The translations under genes were made by a program, and so were the position numbers. From assembly GCF_001425625.1 (NCBI RefSeq), contig NZ_LMCP01000023.1, positions 63,428 through 127,427 on the forward strand: a stretch of 64,000 bases of DNA. Direction: 5' to 3'. The notes below the pieces were generated by a model that saw only the letters and a program-made list of their open reading frames with translations, was not told the DNA's origin and made no database searches. This DNA is from Mesorhizobium sp. Root102. Lineage in GTDB: Bacteria > Pseudomonadota > Alphaproteobacteria > Rhizobiales > Rhizobiaceae. Positions 36,039-44,667 of this stretch are shown piece after piece; positions within the stretch are counted from its first letter, which is position 1; every line of letters starts with the position of its first letter.

Positions 36039-36080
36039 GCAGATGGCGAATCGCCCTCCAAAGGGCGATGGACCATCTGC
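36039..36080 (+). promoter_or_regulatory. Hairpin enclosing the start codon of the next gene
   Basis: GCAGATGG (36039-36046) pairs with CCATCTGC (36073-36080), and inside it ATCGCCCT (36050-36057) pairs with AGGGCGAT (36062-36069) across a 4-nt loop, with a symmetrical 3x3 internal loop. ATG 36068 of the nucleotidyltransferase-like gene is within the inner stem. It may regulate that start or serve as a pheT 3' structure; no T-run follows. Confidence 0.5.
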
Positions 36081-36670
36081 GCTATTCCGGGCTCCCGTTT
36101 GAAGAACAGCGCACGGCGTTTCTCGACATCGTGTCGGCAGATACGCTCGTTCGCGAAGCGCTGGCGCGCGCCCGCACGCTCGACCTTCCGGATTGGCTGA
36201 TCGTTTCCGGCGCGCTCTACAACAGCGTCTGGAACCATTTGACGGGAAAACCGTCGGGTTACGGTATCAAAGACGTCGACCTGTTCTATTTCGACGACGC
36301 CGACCTGTCCTACGAGGCGGAGGACGCGGTGATCCGCCGAGCGGCGGCGCATTTTGAAGGACTGCCGCTGCCGGTCGAGGTACGCAACCAGGCGCGGGTG
36401 CATTTGTGGTATCCGCAGAAGTTCGGCCGGCCCTGTCCGCGCTATACGGGCTCCAGCGAACCGCTCAGCAATTTTGCTTCGAAGACCCATGCGGTCGGGG
36501 TCCGATATGATGCTGACGGGCAGCTGGAGCTGGTGGCGCCGTTCGGGCTCGATGACCTCTTTTCGTTTCGCATCACGCCCAGCCGGGTGATGGACAATCA
36601 GCACACGCATGAGACGAAGGGTGCGAGGGCGAGGGAGAATTGGCCGGAGATCACGGTTGTGCCTTGGTAG
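36068..36670 (+). CDS. Nucleotidyltransferase-like protein (COG3575/NTP_transf_6 type)
   Basis: The 200-residue product resembles small nucleotidyltransferase-fold proteins of COG3575, with the segment DLPDWLIVSGALYNSVWNHLTG and a catalytic-type pair of acids in KDVDLFYFDDADLSYEAEDAV. No biochemical role is established for the group. The start ATG 36068 is embedded in a hairpin. It is 40 bases after pheT and may be read through from it. Function should be regarded as unknown. Confidence 0.75.
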   Translation: MDHLRYSGLPFEEQRTAFLDIVSADTLVREALARARTLDLPDWLIVSGALYNSVWNHLTGKPSGYGIKDVDLFYFDDADLSYEAEDAVIRRAAAHFEGLPLPVEVRNQARVHLWYPQKFGRPCPRYTGSSEPLSNFASKTHAVGVRYDADGQLELVAPFGLDDLFSFRITPSRVMDNQHTHETKGARARENWPEITVVPW

Positions 36671-36712
36671 GCCTATGAAAGTTTGAAACGACTTCTACGC
36701 CTCGTGACACGC

Positions 36713-36733
36713 AAAAAGAGGCGCCGAAGCGCC
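36713..36733 (-). terminator. Terminator of the aldo/keto reductase gene
   Basis: Read on the minus strand, GGCGC-TTCG-GCGCC is followed by TCTTTTTG. The stem is short (5 bp) but has a stable UUCG loop and a T-run. It lies about 30 bases past the reductase stop and faces the nucleotidyltransferase-like gene. Confidence 0.75.
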
Positions 36734-36760
36734 CCCTTCGATTACCAGTGGTGACCTAAC

Positions 36761-37756
36761 TCACCCATTCACCAGCGCCAGCAACTCCTCAGGGTAGCGC
36801 TTGCCCATGACCTTGTCGGGCGACAGCGCGTCACCAATGGCTTGCACCTCGGCCGCGCTCAGCTCGACCGCGGCCGCTGCCGTGTTCTGCTCGAGATGGC
36901 GGATCTTCCGCGCTCCGAGGATAGGCACGATGAAATCGCCCTGGTGCAGCACCCAGGCCAGCGCCAACTGCGCCGAGGTCACGCCCTTTTCAGCAGCCAG
37001 CTTTTCCAAGGTGGCGATGACAGCGGCGTTGGCTTCCATCGCCTCGGCCTGGAAGCGCGGCAAGGTCCGGCGCCAGTCGTCGTCGCTCAAGGCCTCGGGC
37101 TTGGCGATCGTGCCGGTCAGCAGGCCACGGCCGAGCGGGCTGTAGGGAACAAAACCGATGCCGAGCTCGCGGCAGACGGCGAACACCTCGTCTTCCGGGT
37201 CGCGGCTCCACAGCGAATACTCGCTCTGCACCGCTGATATCGGATGCACGGCGTGGGCCCGGCGGATGGTCGCGGCGCTCGCCTCCGACAGGCCAAGCGC
37301 GCGCACCTTGCCCTCGCGCACCAGCTCGGCCATGGCGCCGACCGTATCCTCGATCGGCACGTTGGGGTCGACGCGGTGCTGGTAGTAGAGGTCGATCACA
37401 TCGGTGCCCAGCCGCTTCAGCGACGCCTCGGCGACGGCCTTGACGTGCTCGGGACGGCTGTCGACACCGGCCATGCGATCCGTGCCGGTGCCTTCCTCCA
37501 GAATCCTGAAGCCGAATTTGGTGGCGATCGTTACCTTGTCGCGCACCGACTTCAGCGCCTTTCCGAGCAGGATCTCGTTCTCGTAGGGGCCATAGACTTC
37601 CGCCGTGTCGAAGAAATTGACGCCGATCTCGACGGCACGATGCAAGGTGGCGATCGCGTCGGCTTCCGGCTGGCCGCCATAGACGAAGCTCATGCCCATG
37701 CAGCCGAGGCCGACGGGATAGACGTTCAATTCAGTTCCTAGCTTGCGGGTTTGCAT
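36761..37756 (-). CDS. Aldo/keto reductase
   Basis: The 331-residue TIM-barrel NADPH-dependent reductase shows the family signature FFDTAEVYGPYENEILLGKAL with catalytic D51 and Y56, the catalytic lysine in KVTIATKFGF near residue 84 and the catalytic histidine in YYQHRVDP near 125, plus the C-terminal cofactor-binding PILGARKIRHLEQN. It resembles the YajO/Tas-like group that acts on various aldehydes. ATG 37756 has GGAGAC seven bases upstream. It is divergent from a LysR-family gene 97 bases away, which may regulate it. Confidence 0.88.
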   Translation of the reverse strand: MQTRKLGTELNVYPVGLGCMGMSFVYGGQPEADAIATLHRAVEIGVNFFDTAEVYGPYENEILLGKALKSVRDKVTIATKFGFRILEEGTGTDRMAGVDSRPEHVKAVAEASLKRLGTDVIDLYYQHRVDPNVPIEDTVGAMAELVREGKVRALGLSEASAATIRRAHAVHPISAVQSEYSLWSRDPEDEVFAVCRELGIGFVPYSPLGRGLLTGTIAKPEALSDDDWRRTLPRFQAEAMEANAAVIATLEKLAAEKGVTSAQLALAWVLHQGDFIVPILGARKIRHLEQNTAAAAVELSAAEVQAIGDALSPDKVMGKRYPEELLALVNG

Positions 37757-37852
37757 CACGCGTCTCCATGTTGTGATGCAGCGGAGATAGCGCCTTGCGG
37801 TCTGCTCGATAATCGGCTCTTCTTCGTACGGGCTGTTCCAAGAAATAGATCA

Positions 37853-38743
37853 ATGAATCGAGCACACCTTTCACAGCTAGCCGTGCTGGCGACCGTCGCC
37901 CAATGCGGCAGCTTTCGAGGCGCGGCCAGGGAATTGGCCATCGCGCCATCGGCGGTCAGCCACGCTGTGTCCAGCCTGGAGGCGCGGCTTGGCGTACGCC
38001 TGCTGTCACGCAGCACACGCAGCGTCGCACCTACCGAAGAAGGTGCGCAGTTGCTGGAACGGTTGCGGCCGGCGCTGTTGGAGATCGACCTGGCGCTGGA
38101 GACGGCGATCGAGGCGCGCGATCGGCCGGCCGGCAATCTGAGGCTCAGCGTACCCCGCACCGCAGCACAGCTCACACTGGCGCCACGGCTCGGGGCGTTT
38201 GCCCAGGCCTTTCCCGATATCGTGCTGGAGATCGTCGTCGAGGACCGCTTCACCGATGTGGTCGAAGGCGGCTTCGATGCCGGGGTCAGGCTCGGCGAAA
38301 GCCTGCAGCCGGACATGGTCGCGGTGCGGATCGGAGCATCGATCCGTGGCGCCGTGGTTGCCGCCCCTTCCTATTTTGAGACCATGCCGCGCCCGCTGCA
38401 TCCACGCGACCTGGCGGCACATCGCTGCGTCCGCTTCCGCTTCTCGAGCGGCGTGCTCTACCGCTGGGAGTTCGAAAAGGATGGCGAGGAGCTGGAGATA
38501 TCAGTCGAAGGCCCGCTGATCGTCGGCGAGGATCGCCTCAATGTCGAAGCGGCGATCAACGGCGCCGGCCTGACCTTTGTGTTCGAAGGCTATGTCAGCG
38601 CGGCGATCGCCGACGGCAGGCTTGTACGCGTGCTGGAGGACTGGTGCCCGCCCTTCGACGGGTTCTTCGTCTACTACCCCAGCCGCCGCCAGATGCGGCC
38701 GGCGCTCAGGGCCTTCGTCGATTTCTTCAAGGTGAGCGGGTAA
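37853..38743 (+). CDS. LysR-family transcriptional regulator
   Basis: The 296-residue protein has an N-terminal winged helix-turn-helix (LAVLATVAQCGSFRGAARELAIAPSAVSHAVSSLEARLGVRL, about residues 9-50) and the two-lobed effector domain. No effector can be told from the sequence. It is divergent from the aldo/keto reductase, the usual arrangement when a LysR protein controls its neighbour. ATG 37853 is used because the 34 codons of frame before it lack a LysR-like N-terminus. Confidence 0.9.
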   Translation: MNRAHLSQLAVLATVAQCGSFRGAARELAIAPSAVSHAVSSLEARLGVRLLSRSTRSVAPTEEGAQLLERLRPALLEIDLALETAIEARDRPAGNLRLSVPRTAAQLTLAPRLGAFAQAFPDIVLEIVVEDRFTDVVEGGFDAGVRLGESLQPDMVAVRIGASIRGAVVAAPSYFETMPRPLHPRDLAAHRCVRFRFSSGVLYRWEFEKDGEELEISVEGPLIVGEDRLNVEAAINGAGLTFVFEGYVSAAIADGRLVRVLEDWCPPFDGFFVYYPSRRQMRPALRAFVDFFKVSG

Positions 38744-38784
38744 GCGCGCCGGAAGAAACCCGCCCCCACATTCGTTCACGTCCC

Positions 38785-39363
38785 ATGCAAACATCGATCA
38801 CCAACAGCACGACCCGCTATGGCTGGGGCACGATCATTCTCCATTGGCTGATCGCTCTGATATTCATCGGCCAGTTCGCGCTCGGTTTCGTCATGGTGCG
38901 GCTGACCAGCCAGCGCACCGCCTTCGAACTGATCCAACTGCACAAATCCTTCGGCTTTCTGCTGCTCGGCCTGATCATCCTGCGCATCGCCTGGCGTCTC
39001 GGCAATGCCGCGCCGGCGCTGCCGCGCTCTGTCGGAATCCTGGAGCGTCGGGCCGCGCCGCTGGCGCATTTTGCGCTCTACGCGTTTCAGCTTGCCTTGC
39101 CCTTGTCCGGCTGGGCGCTGGTGTCGGTGTCGATGCTGGAGATCCCCAGCCTGCCGTTCAATCTGTTCATCATGCCGAACCTGCCGCTGGCAGAATCGGA
39201 TGGCGCTGAAAGCTTCTGGGCGGCGGCGCACTGGTATCTCGCCTATGCCGGCATGGCGCTGGTCGCCGTCCATGTCGCGGCGGCATTGCGGCACCATTTC
39301 CAGCTTAGGGATGGCGTGCTCACGCGCATGATCACGCCTTTGTCAGGCGACAGTGCGGAATAG
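38785..39363 (+). CDS. Cytochrome b561
   Basis: The 192-residue membrane protein has four predicted helices and the haem-ligand histidines of bacterial cytochrome b561 in IILHWLIAL, LIQLHKSFGF, PLAHFALYAF and VAVHVAAALRHHF. These proteins pass electrons from quinol to other carriers or superoxide. The next gene encodes a periplasmic YceI protein; b561-YceI pairs are common and YceI binds isoprenoid quinone-like lipids. ATG 38785 follows a 47-codon frame that overlaps the LysR gene and is rejected. Confidence 0.9.
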   Translation: MQTSITNSTTRYGWGTIILHWLIALIFIGQFALGFVMVRLTSQRTAFELIQLHKSFGFLLLGLIILRIAWRLGNAAPALPRSVGILERRAAPLAHFALYAFQLALPLSGWALVSVSMLEIPSLPFNLFIMPNLPLAESDGAESFWAAAHWYLAYAGMALVAVHVAAALRHHFQLRDGVLTRMITPLSGDSAE

Positions 39364-39432
39364 AGCGGCCGGTCCATTCGTTCACGGAAAGAAGGCGCAG
39401 AAAATGCGCTGCCTCCAACAAGGAACATCCCC

Positions 39433-40008
39433 ATGTTTGCACGCATCCTTGGATTTGCGGCGGTCGCCGCTTGTCTTGCCACGCCTGTTTCAGCGGCCGT
39501 CGCGCTTGGTGACGCGGCCGGCAGCTATTCGATCAGCCCGGCCAACTCCAGCATCCACTTTTCCATAGGCAAGGTCGGCGGCGGCGGCCTCAACGGCACC
39601 TTCGCCCGCTTCAAGGGCTCGATCCGCATCGACAACAGCGATGTCGGGCGCTCGCAGGTCAATTTCACCATCTTTCCCGAAAGCGTCGGCACCGGCCAGG
39701 GCCGCATCGATGCCTTCCTGCGTTCCGACGCCGTGTTTGATGCCGCCAACAGCCCCGAAATCCAGTTCCGCTCGACCGGCGTGACCCGAACCAGCGACAC
39801 CACGGCTCTCGTCACCGGCCGGCTGACGGCGCGCGGCAAGACGTTCCCGGAAAAATTCACGGCCGAGCTTGGTGGTCTCAAGGCCGGCACGATAAAATTC
39901 CATGTCACCGGCAAGGTGCTCAGGTCGCGCTACGGCATGGATGTCGGCACGCCGATCTATTCGAACGTCGTCGACTTCGACATGATGCTGACCGGCAAAA
40001 GGGGCTGA
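39433..40008 (+). CDS. YceI-family periplasmic lipid-binding protein
   Basis: The 191-residue protein begins with a Sec signal peptide (MFARILGFAAVAACLATPVSA, about 21 residues, cleavage after VSA) and continues with the YceI lipocalin-like beta-barrel (YSISPANSSIHFSI, FKGSIRIDNSD, FRSTGVTR). YceI proteins bind polyisoprenoids in the periplasm and accompany cytochrome b561 genes, as here. The role is family-based. It is 69 bases after the b561 gene. Confidence 0.85.
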   Translation: MFARILGFAAVAACLATPVSAAVALGDAAGSYSISPANSSIHFSIGKVGGGGLNGTFARFKGSIRIDNSDVGRSQVNFTIFPESVGTGQGRIDAFLRSDAVFDAANSPEIQFRSTGVTRTSDTTALVTGRLTARGKTFPEKFTAELGGLKAGTIKFHVTGKVLRSRYGMDVGTPIYSNVVDFDMMLTGKRG

Positions 40009-40010
40009 AC

Positions 40011-40048
40011 GGGTTCTTCCTCGCTCCACTTCGTGGGGCGAGGAACCC
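40011..40048 (+). terminator. Hairpin after the YceI gene
   Basis: GGGTTCTTCCTCGC (40011-40024) pairs with GGCGAGGAACCC (40037-40048) with a bulge, enclosing CTCCACTTCGTGGGG, so it can fold as a stable UUCG-containing hairpin. No T-run follows, so termination is possible but not certain. Confidence 0.4.
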
Positions 40049-40119
40049 AGCACTGCGCATTGGCTTTTCCGCTGATTTCGGGCAAACCTCGTTGCCTGTA
40101 ATCGCTATGGAGAAGCCTG

Positions 40120-41106
40120 ATGTTCCGATGGGGTGTGTTGTCGACGGCAAAGATCGGCCGCGAGCATTTGTTGCCGGCGATGGTCGAGGCGGAGAACGGC
40201 GTGCTGTCGGCGATCGCCAGCCGCGACCTGTCGAAGGCCAAGGCGCTCGCCGAGCGCTTCGGTGCACGCCATGCCTTCGGCTCCTATGAGGACCTGCTTG
40301 CCTCCAACGAGGTCGACGGCGTCTACATCCCGCTGCCGACCTCGCAGCATGTCGAATGGACGGCCAAGGCCATCGAAGCCGGCAAGCATGTGCTGGTCGA
40401 AAAGCCGCTGGCACTCGACGCCAAGGACATCTTGCCGTTGATCAACCTGCGCGACGCCAAAAAAGTGCTGGTTTGCGAAGCCTTCATGGTCATCTACCAC
40501 CCGCAATGGATCAAGGTGCGCGACCTCATAACCAGCGGCGCCATCGGCCGACTGCGCCATGTGCAGGGCGCCTTCTCCTATTACAATGTCGACCCCAACA
40601 ACATGCGCAACCAGCTCGACCTCGGCGGCGGCGCGCTGCCCGACATCGGCGTCTACCCGACCGTGTCGACTCGTTTTTCCACCGGCAAGGAACCGCTGCG
40701 CGTGCAGGCGACGATCGAGCGCGACAAGAAATTCGGCACCGATATCTATTCCTCGATCCGCGCCGATTTCGGCGACTTCGAACTGTCCTTCTACCTGTCG
40801 ACGCAGATGGCGGCGCGCCAGGTCATGGTGTTCCACGGCGAGAAGGGTTTCATCGAGGTGTTCTCGCCCTTCAACGCCGGGCTCTACGACCACCACCGCG
40901 TCGAACTGCACAACCAGAACCACACCGAAGCGCAAGTGTTCCGTTTTCCCGGTACCCAGCAGTACCGGCTGGAGGTCGAGACCTTCGCGCGTGCGGCACA
41001 GGGCGGCAAGGAGCGCGTCTTCACTCTGGAGGAATCGGTGCTCAACCAGAAGGTCATCGACGCCATCTTCCGCGCCGGCGGCACGGACGGCTGGGAGACC
41101 GTCTGA
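40120..41106 (+). CDS. Gfo/Idh/MocA-family oxidoreductase
   Basis: The 328-residue NAD(P)-dependent dehydrogenase has a Rossmann N-terminus (WGVLSTAKIGREHLLPAM), the family's conserved EKPLAL motif near residue 92 and a catalytic-type histidine region following VCEAFMVIYHPQW. Members oxidise sugars or inositols; this subgroup also includes trans-1,2-dihydrobenzene-diol dehydrogenase-like proteins. Its substrate is unknown. It is followed after 40 bases by a FAD-binding dehydrogenase in the same direction. Confidence 0.85.
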   Translation: MFRWGVLSTAKIGREHLLPAMVEAENGVLSAIASRDLSKAKALAERFGARHAFGSYEDLLASNEVDGVYIPLPTSQHVEWTAKAIEAGKHVLVEKPLALDAKDILPLINLRDAKKVLVCEAFMVIYHPQWIKVRDLITSGAIGRLRHVQGAFSYYNVDPNNMRNQLDLGGGALPDIGVYPTVSTRFSTGKEPLRVQATIERDKKFGTDIYSSIRADFGDFELSFYLSTQMAARQVMVFHGEKGFIEVFSPFNAGLYDHHRVELHNQNHTEAQVFRFPGTQQYRLEVETFARAAQGGKERVFTLEESVLNQKVIDAIFRAGGTDGWETV

Positions 41107-41146
41107 CTCCTTGCATTAAAGTAGCCGGCCAATTCTGGGAGGAAAG

Positions 41147-42805
41147 ATGGCTGACGATGCGGATGTGATCATTGTCGGCGCCGGCCTTGCCGGACTGGTC
41201 GCCGCCGCCGAGCTTGCCGAAGCCGGCAAGAAAATCATCATCGTCGACCAGGAGCCGGAGCAGTCGCTCGGCGGCCAGGCGTTCTGGTCGTTCGGCGGCC
41301 TTTTCCTCGTCGATTCGCCGGAGCAGCGGCGCATGCGCATCCGCGATTCGCACGATCTGGCGCTCGAGGACTGGCTGGGCACCGCCGCTTTCGATCGGCC
41401 GGAGGATTTCTGGCCGCGCAAATGGGCGGAAGCCTATGTCGGCTTCGCCGCCGGCGAGAAACGCTCATGGCTCCTGCAGCGCGGCCTGAAATTCTTTCCC
41501 GTCGTCGGCTGGGCCGAGCGCGGCGGCGGCAACGCCATCGGCCACGGCAATTCGGTGCCGCGCTTCCACATCACCTGGGGCACCGGCCCCGGCGTGCTCG
41601 AGCCTTTCGTCCAGCGCGTGCGCGAGGCGCAGAAGCGCGGACTGATCAGTTTCAAATTCCGCCACCGGGTCAACGAGTTGACTCGCACGGGCGCGACCGT
41701 CGACGGCGTCCGTGGCGATATCCTGCAGCCCAGCACCGTCGAGCGCGGCCACAAGAGTTCGCGCGAAATCGCCAGTGATTTCGAGCTTCATGCGCAAGCG
41801 GTGATCGTCGCCTCCGGCGGCATCGGCGGCAATCATCAGCTTGTGCGGGAAAATTGGCCCAAGCGGCTGGGCCCTGCACCGAAGCGTATGACCACCGGCG
41901 TGCCCGACCATGTCGACGGCCGCATGCTGGCGATCACGGAACGGGCCGGCGGCTCGATCATCAACCGCGACCGCATGTGGCACTATGTCGAGGGTATCAG
42001 GAACTGGGCGCCGATCTGGACCGATCATGCGATCCGCATCCTGCCCGGTCCGTCATCGCTGTGGCTGGACGCGCGCGGCAAGCGTCTGCCGGTGCCGCTC
42101 TATCCCGGCTTCGACACGCTGGGCACGCTCAGTCACATCATGAGCACCGGCTTCGACCATTCCTGGTTCATCCTGACCAAAAAGATCATCCAGAAGGAGT
42201 TCGCGCTGTCGGGCTCCGAGCAGAACCCTGATCTGACCGGCAAGAGCTGGCGCCAGGTGCTCGGCCGCGCCACATCGGGCATCCCGGGTCCGGTCAAGGC
42301 GTTCATGGAGAAGGGCGAGGATTTCATCGTCGAGGCCGACCTGCCGACGCTTGTCGCGCGCATGAACGCGCTGGCCGGCGGCGAGCCGCTGCTTGAGTTG
42401 GCCCAGGTCGAACGCGAAATCCGCGCCCGCGACAGGCAACTCGACAATCCGTTCTCCAAGGACATGCAGATCACCGCGTTGCGCGGTGCGCGTGCTTACC
42501 TCGGCGACCGGCTGATCCGCACGGCCAAGCCGCACAAGATGCTCGATCTGGCGAATGGCCCGCTGATTGCGGTCCGCCTCAACATCCTGACACGCAAGAC
42601 GCTGGGCGGTCTGCAGACCGATCTCGACAGCCACGTGTTAGGTGCCGACGGCCAGCCGGTTGCGGGACTCTACGCCGTTGGCGAAGCCGCCGGCTTCGGC
42701 GGCGGCGGCGTGCATGGCTATGCGGCGCTTGAGGGCACCTTCCTCGGCGGCTGCATCTTTTCCGGCCGCGGCGCCGGCCGGGCGGCCGCCGCCTCGGTGC
42801 GGTAA
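41147..42805 (+). CDS. FAD-binding dehydrogenase (KstD-like group)
   Basis: The 552-residue flavoprotein has the dinucleotide-binding motif VIIVGAGLAGLVAAAELAEAG at the N-terminus, a FAD-contacting AVGEAAGFGGGGVHGYAALEGTFLGG near the C-terminus and a HITWGTGPGVLEPF segment typical of fumarate reductase/3-ketosteroid dehydrogenase-like flavoproteins. No steroid genes are nearby, so the substrate is open. It probably shares a transcript with the Gfo/Idh gene. ATG 41147 has GGGAGGAAAG seven bases upstream. Confidence 0.85.
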   Translation: MADDADVIIVGAGLAGLVAAAELAEAGKKIIIVDQEPEQSLGGQAFWSFGGLFLVDSPEQRRMRIRDSHDLALEDWLGTAAFDRPEDFWPRKWAEAYVGFAAGEKRSWLLQRGLKFFPVVGWAERGGGNAIGHGNSVPRFHITWGTGPGVLEPFVQRVREAQKRGLISFKFRHRVNELTRTGATVDGVRGDILQPSTVERGHKSSREIASDFELHAQAVIVASGGIGGNHQLVRENWPKRLGPAPKRMTTGVPDHVDGRMLAITERAGGSIINRDRMWHYVEGIRNWAPIWTDHAIRILPGPSSLWLDARGKRLPVPLYPGFDTLGTLSHIMSTGFDHSWFILTKKIIQKEFALSGSEQNPDLTGKSWRQVLGRATSGIPGPVKAFMEKGEDFIVEADLPTLVARMNALAGGEPLLELAQVEREIRARDRQLDNPFSKDMQITALRGARAYLGDRLIRTAKPHKMLDLANGPLIAVRLNILTRKTLGGLQTDLDSHVLGADGQPVAGLYAVGEAAGFGGGGVHGYAALEGTFLGGCIFSGRGAGRAAAASVR

Positions 42806-42833
42806 GTCTTGAACCGTCAGACGATGAAATCGC

Positions 42834-43772
42834 TCACCAGAGCCAGACGCCCTGCCCAAGGGCGCCTATCGCGTCCGCAATCCGGGTGAAGCTCGCGCGG
42901 GCGCGGCCGACCGTATGCCGAGCCCTGAGATAGCCGTGCACCAGCCCTGGTTCTTCGAACCAGGCGGCGCGTCCGCCTGCCGCAATGATCAGGTCGCGAT
43001 AGGTTTCACCGTCCGATGACAGCGGGTCGCATTGCGCGGTGATCAGCACCGTCGGCGGCAGGTTGGAGAAGTCGGTGTCGGCGAGCGGGGCCAGCGTTGC
43101 ATCGCCGCTGCGGTCCTGCCCCCCAGTGCGGATGTGTTTGTAGAATTCGAGATCGCGCATGGTCAGCATCGGCGCTTCGGCATGCGTGACATAGGATCCC
43201 TTCAACCGATCGCCGCCGAGGCCGGGATAGATCAGCACCTGGCCGATCGGCTTTCGTGGATGGCCGCGCGTCGCGTGGCTGACCGCGGCGGCAAGATTGC
43301 CGCCGGCGCTGTCGCCACAAAGCAGGATCGGGTGCCTGTAAGCGGTCGCGGCCCATTCGAAGGCACTCATCACGTCGTCGAAGGCGGCCGGATGCAGATG
43401 TTCCGGTGCCAGCCGATAATCGACCGAGACCACCTCATGGCTGGTGCCGGCGCACAGCTCTGCACAGACATCGTCGTGGCTGTCCAAGCCGCCGAGGATG
43501 AAGCCGCCGCCATGGAAATACAGCACCGTCGCGGCTGCTTGGCGAGCGCTTCGGTAGGTACGGATCGGAATGTCGTGCGTGGGCGTTGCAATGGCTGAGG
43601 TTTCGACCGCAATGCCTTCGGGATAGCCGGCAAAGAATTCGCTGCACATGCGGTCGTAGATCCCGCGCTGCTGCGCGATCGTGTAGTCGATCGTATCGGG
43701 CGGATAGTAGGAATTGGTCCGCTCGATGAAGGCCCAGGTCTCGGCGTCGATGAGGGTTTTATAGTCGGTCAT
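42834..43772 (-). CDS. Alpha/beta hydrolase, HSL-type esterase
   Basis: The 312-residue product has the hormone-sensitive-lipase-type oxyanion motif HGGG (FHGGGFILGG, near 89-98) and nucleophile elbow GDSAGG (near 154-159), followed by the acid and histidine in LITAQCDPLSSDGE and EPGLVHGYL. It should hydrolyse short acyl esters. It is the last gene on the minus strand of the run from the carnitine cluster, separated from it by a 97-bp palindromic element. A link to acyl-carnitine hydrolysis is possible but unsupported. Confidence 0.8.
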   Translation of the reverse strand: MTDYKTLIDAETWAFIERTNSYYPPDTIDYTIAQQRGIYDRMCSEFFAGYPEGIAVETSAIATPTHDIPIRTYRSARQAAATVLYFHGGGFILGGLDSHDDVCAELCAGTSHEVVSVDYRLAPEHLHPAAFDDVMSAFEWAATAYRHPILLCGDSAGGNLAAAVSHATRGHPRKPIGQVLIYPGLGGDRLKGSYVTHAEAPMLTMRDLEFYKHIRTGGQDRSGDATLAPLADTDFSNLPPTVLITAQCDPLSSDGETYRDLIIAAGGRAAWFEEPGLVHGYLRARHTVGRARASFTRIADAIGALGQGVWLW

Positions 43773-43781
43773 GGAACTCCT

Positions 43782-43878
43782 TTACCTCCCCTTGATGGGG
43801 GAAGTCGCCGCGAAGCGGCGGGTGCTTCACCCCACCCCGGACCTTCGGTCCGACCCTCCCCATCGAGGGGAGGGTAAA
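43782..43878. repeat. Long palindromic element, family D
   Basis: TTTACCTCCCCTTGATGGGG at one end and CCCCATCGAGGGGAGGGTAA at the other are complementary, with inner hairpins GCCGCGAAGCGGC and GGACCTTCGGTCC. The three-stem shape fits a mobile, non-coding intergenic repeat of the sort common in rhizobia. It lies between the esterase and the CaiD-like gene. Confidence 0.85.
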
Positions 43879-43884
43879 AGTGGG

Positions 43885-44667
43885 TCATTTCCCCTTCCAA
43901 ACCGGATCGCGCTTTTCCGCAAACGCGCGAAAGCCTTCCATATTGTCCTCGGAGCCGTAGAGCGCATCGACGGTCGCCAGTTGGCGCCGCGTCACCCTGT
44001 TCATCGCGTCCTGGAATGTAAGCGCCTCGGCCACACGCGCCGTTTCCTTGATCGCGGCGAAGACCAGCGGCGGGCCGCTGGCCAGCAGCCGGGCGATCTC
44101 CCAGACGCGCTCCTCGAGCTTCTCCTTGGGCAACACTTCGTTGACCAGGCCCCAGCGATGCGCCTCGGCGACATCCATCCAGCGGCCTGTGAGCAAAAGG
44201 TCCATGGCGACATGGTAGGGCATGCGCTTCGGCAGCTTGATCGTTGCCGCGTCGGCCAGCGTGCCGGCGCGGATTTCGGGCAGCGCGAAGGACGAATGAT
44301 CGGAGGCGTAGATGAGGTCGCAGGACAGCGCCAGCTCGAAGCCGCCGCCGACCGCCATGCCGTTGACGCAAGCGATGACCGGCTTGTTGAGGTCGCGCAA
44401 TTCCTGAAGGCCGGCAAAGCCGCCGACGCCATAGTCGCCGTCGACCGCGTCGCCGCCGGCGGCCGCCTTCAAGTCCCAGCCGGCGCAGAAGAACTTGTCG
44501 CCCGCGGTCTTGACGATGGCGACGCGCAACTCCGGATCGTCGCGAAACGCCTTGAAGGTCTCGCCCATCAGCCGCGAGGTCTTCAGGTCGATGGCGTTGG
44601 CCTTGGGCCGGTCGAGCGTGACCTCGAGGATGGTGCCTTCGCGGCGGGTCGAAATGACGTCAGACAT
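43885..44667 (-). CDS. caiD: Enoyl-CoA hydratase family, carnitinyl-CoA dehydratase-like (CaiD)
   Basis: The 260-residue crotonase-fold protein starts MSDVISTRREGTILEVTLDRPKANAI and has the oxyanion-hole segments KFFCAGWDLKAA and VNGMAVGGGFELAL, followed by PEIRAGTLADAA, resembling E. coli CaiD. It would hydrate crotonobetainyl-CoA to carnitinyl-CoA, or the reverse. It overlaps the end of the synthetase gene by eight bases. The substrate assignment is inferred from similarity and from the flanking carnitine dehydrogenase and BKACE genes. Confidence 0.75.
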   Translation of the reverse strand: MSDVISTRREGTILEVTLDRPKANAIDLKTSRLMGETFKAFRDDPELRVAIVKTAGDKFFCAGWDLKAAAGGDAVDGDYGVGGFAGLQELRDLNKPVIACVNGMAVGGGFELALSCDLIYASDHSSFALPEIRAGTLADAATIKLPKRMPYHVAMDLLLTGRWMDVAEAHRWGLVNEVLPKEKLEERVWEIARLLASGPPLVFAAIKETARVAEALTFQDAMNRVTRRQLATVDALYGSEDNMEGFRAFAEKRDPVWKGK

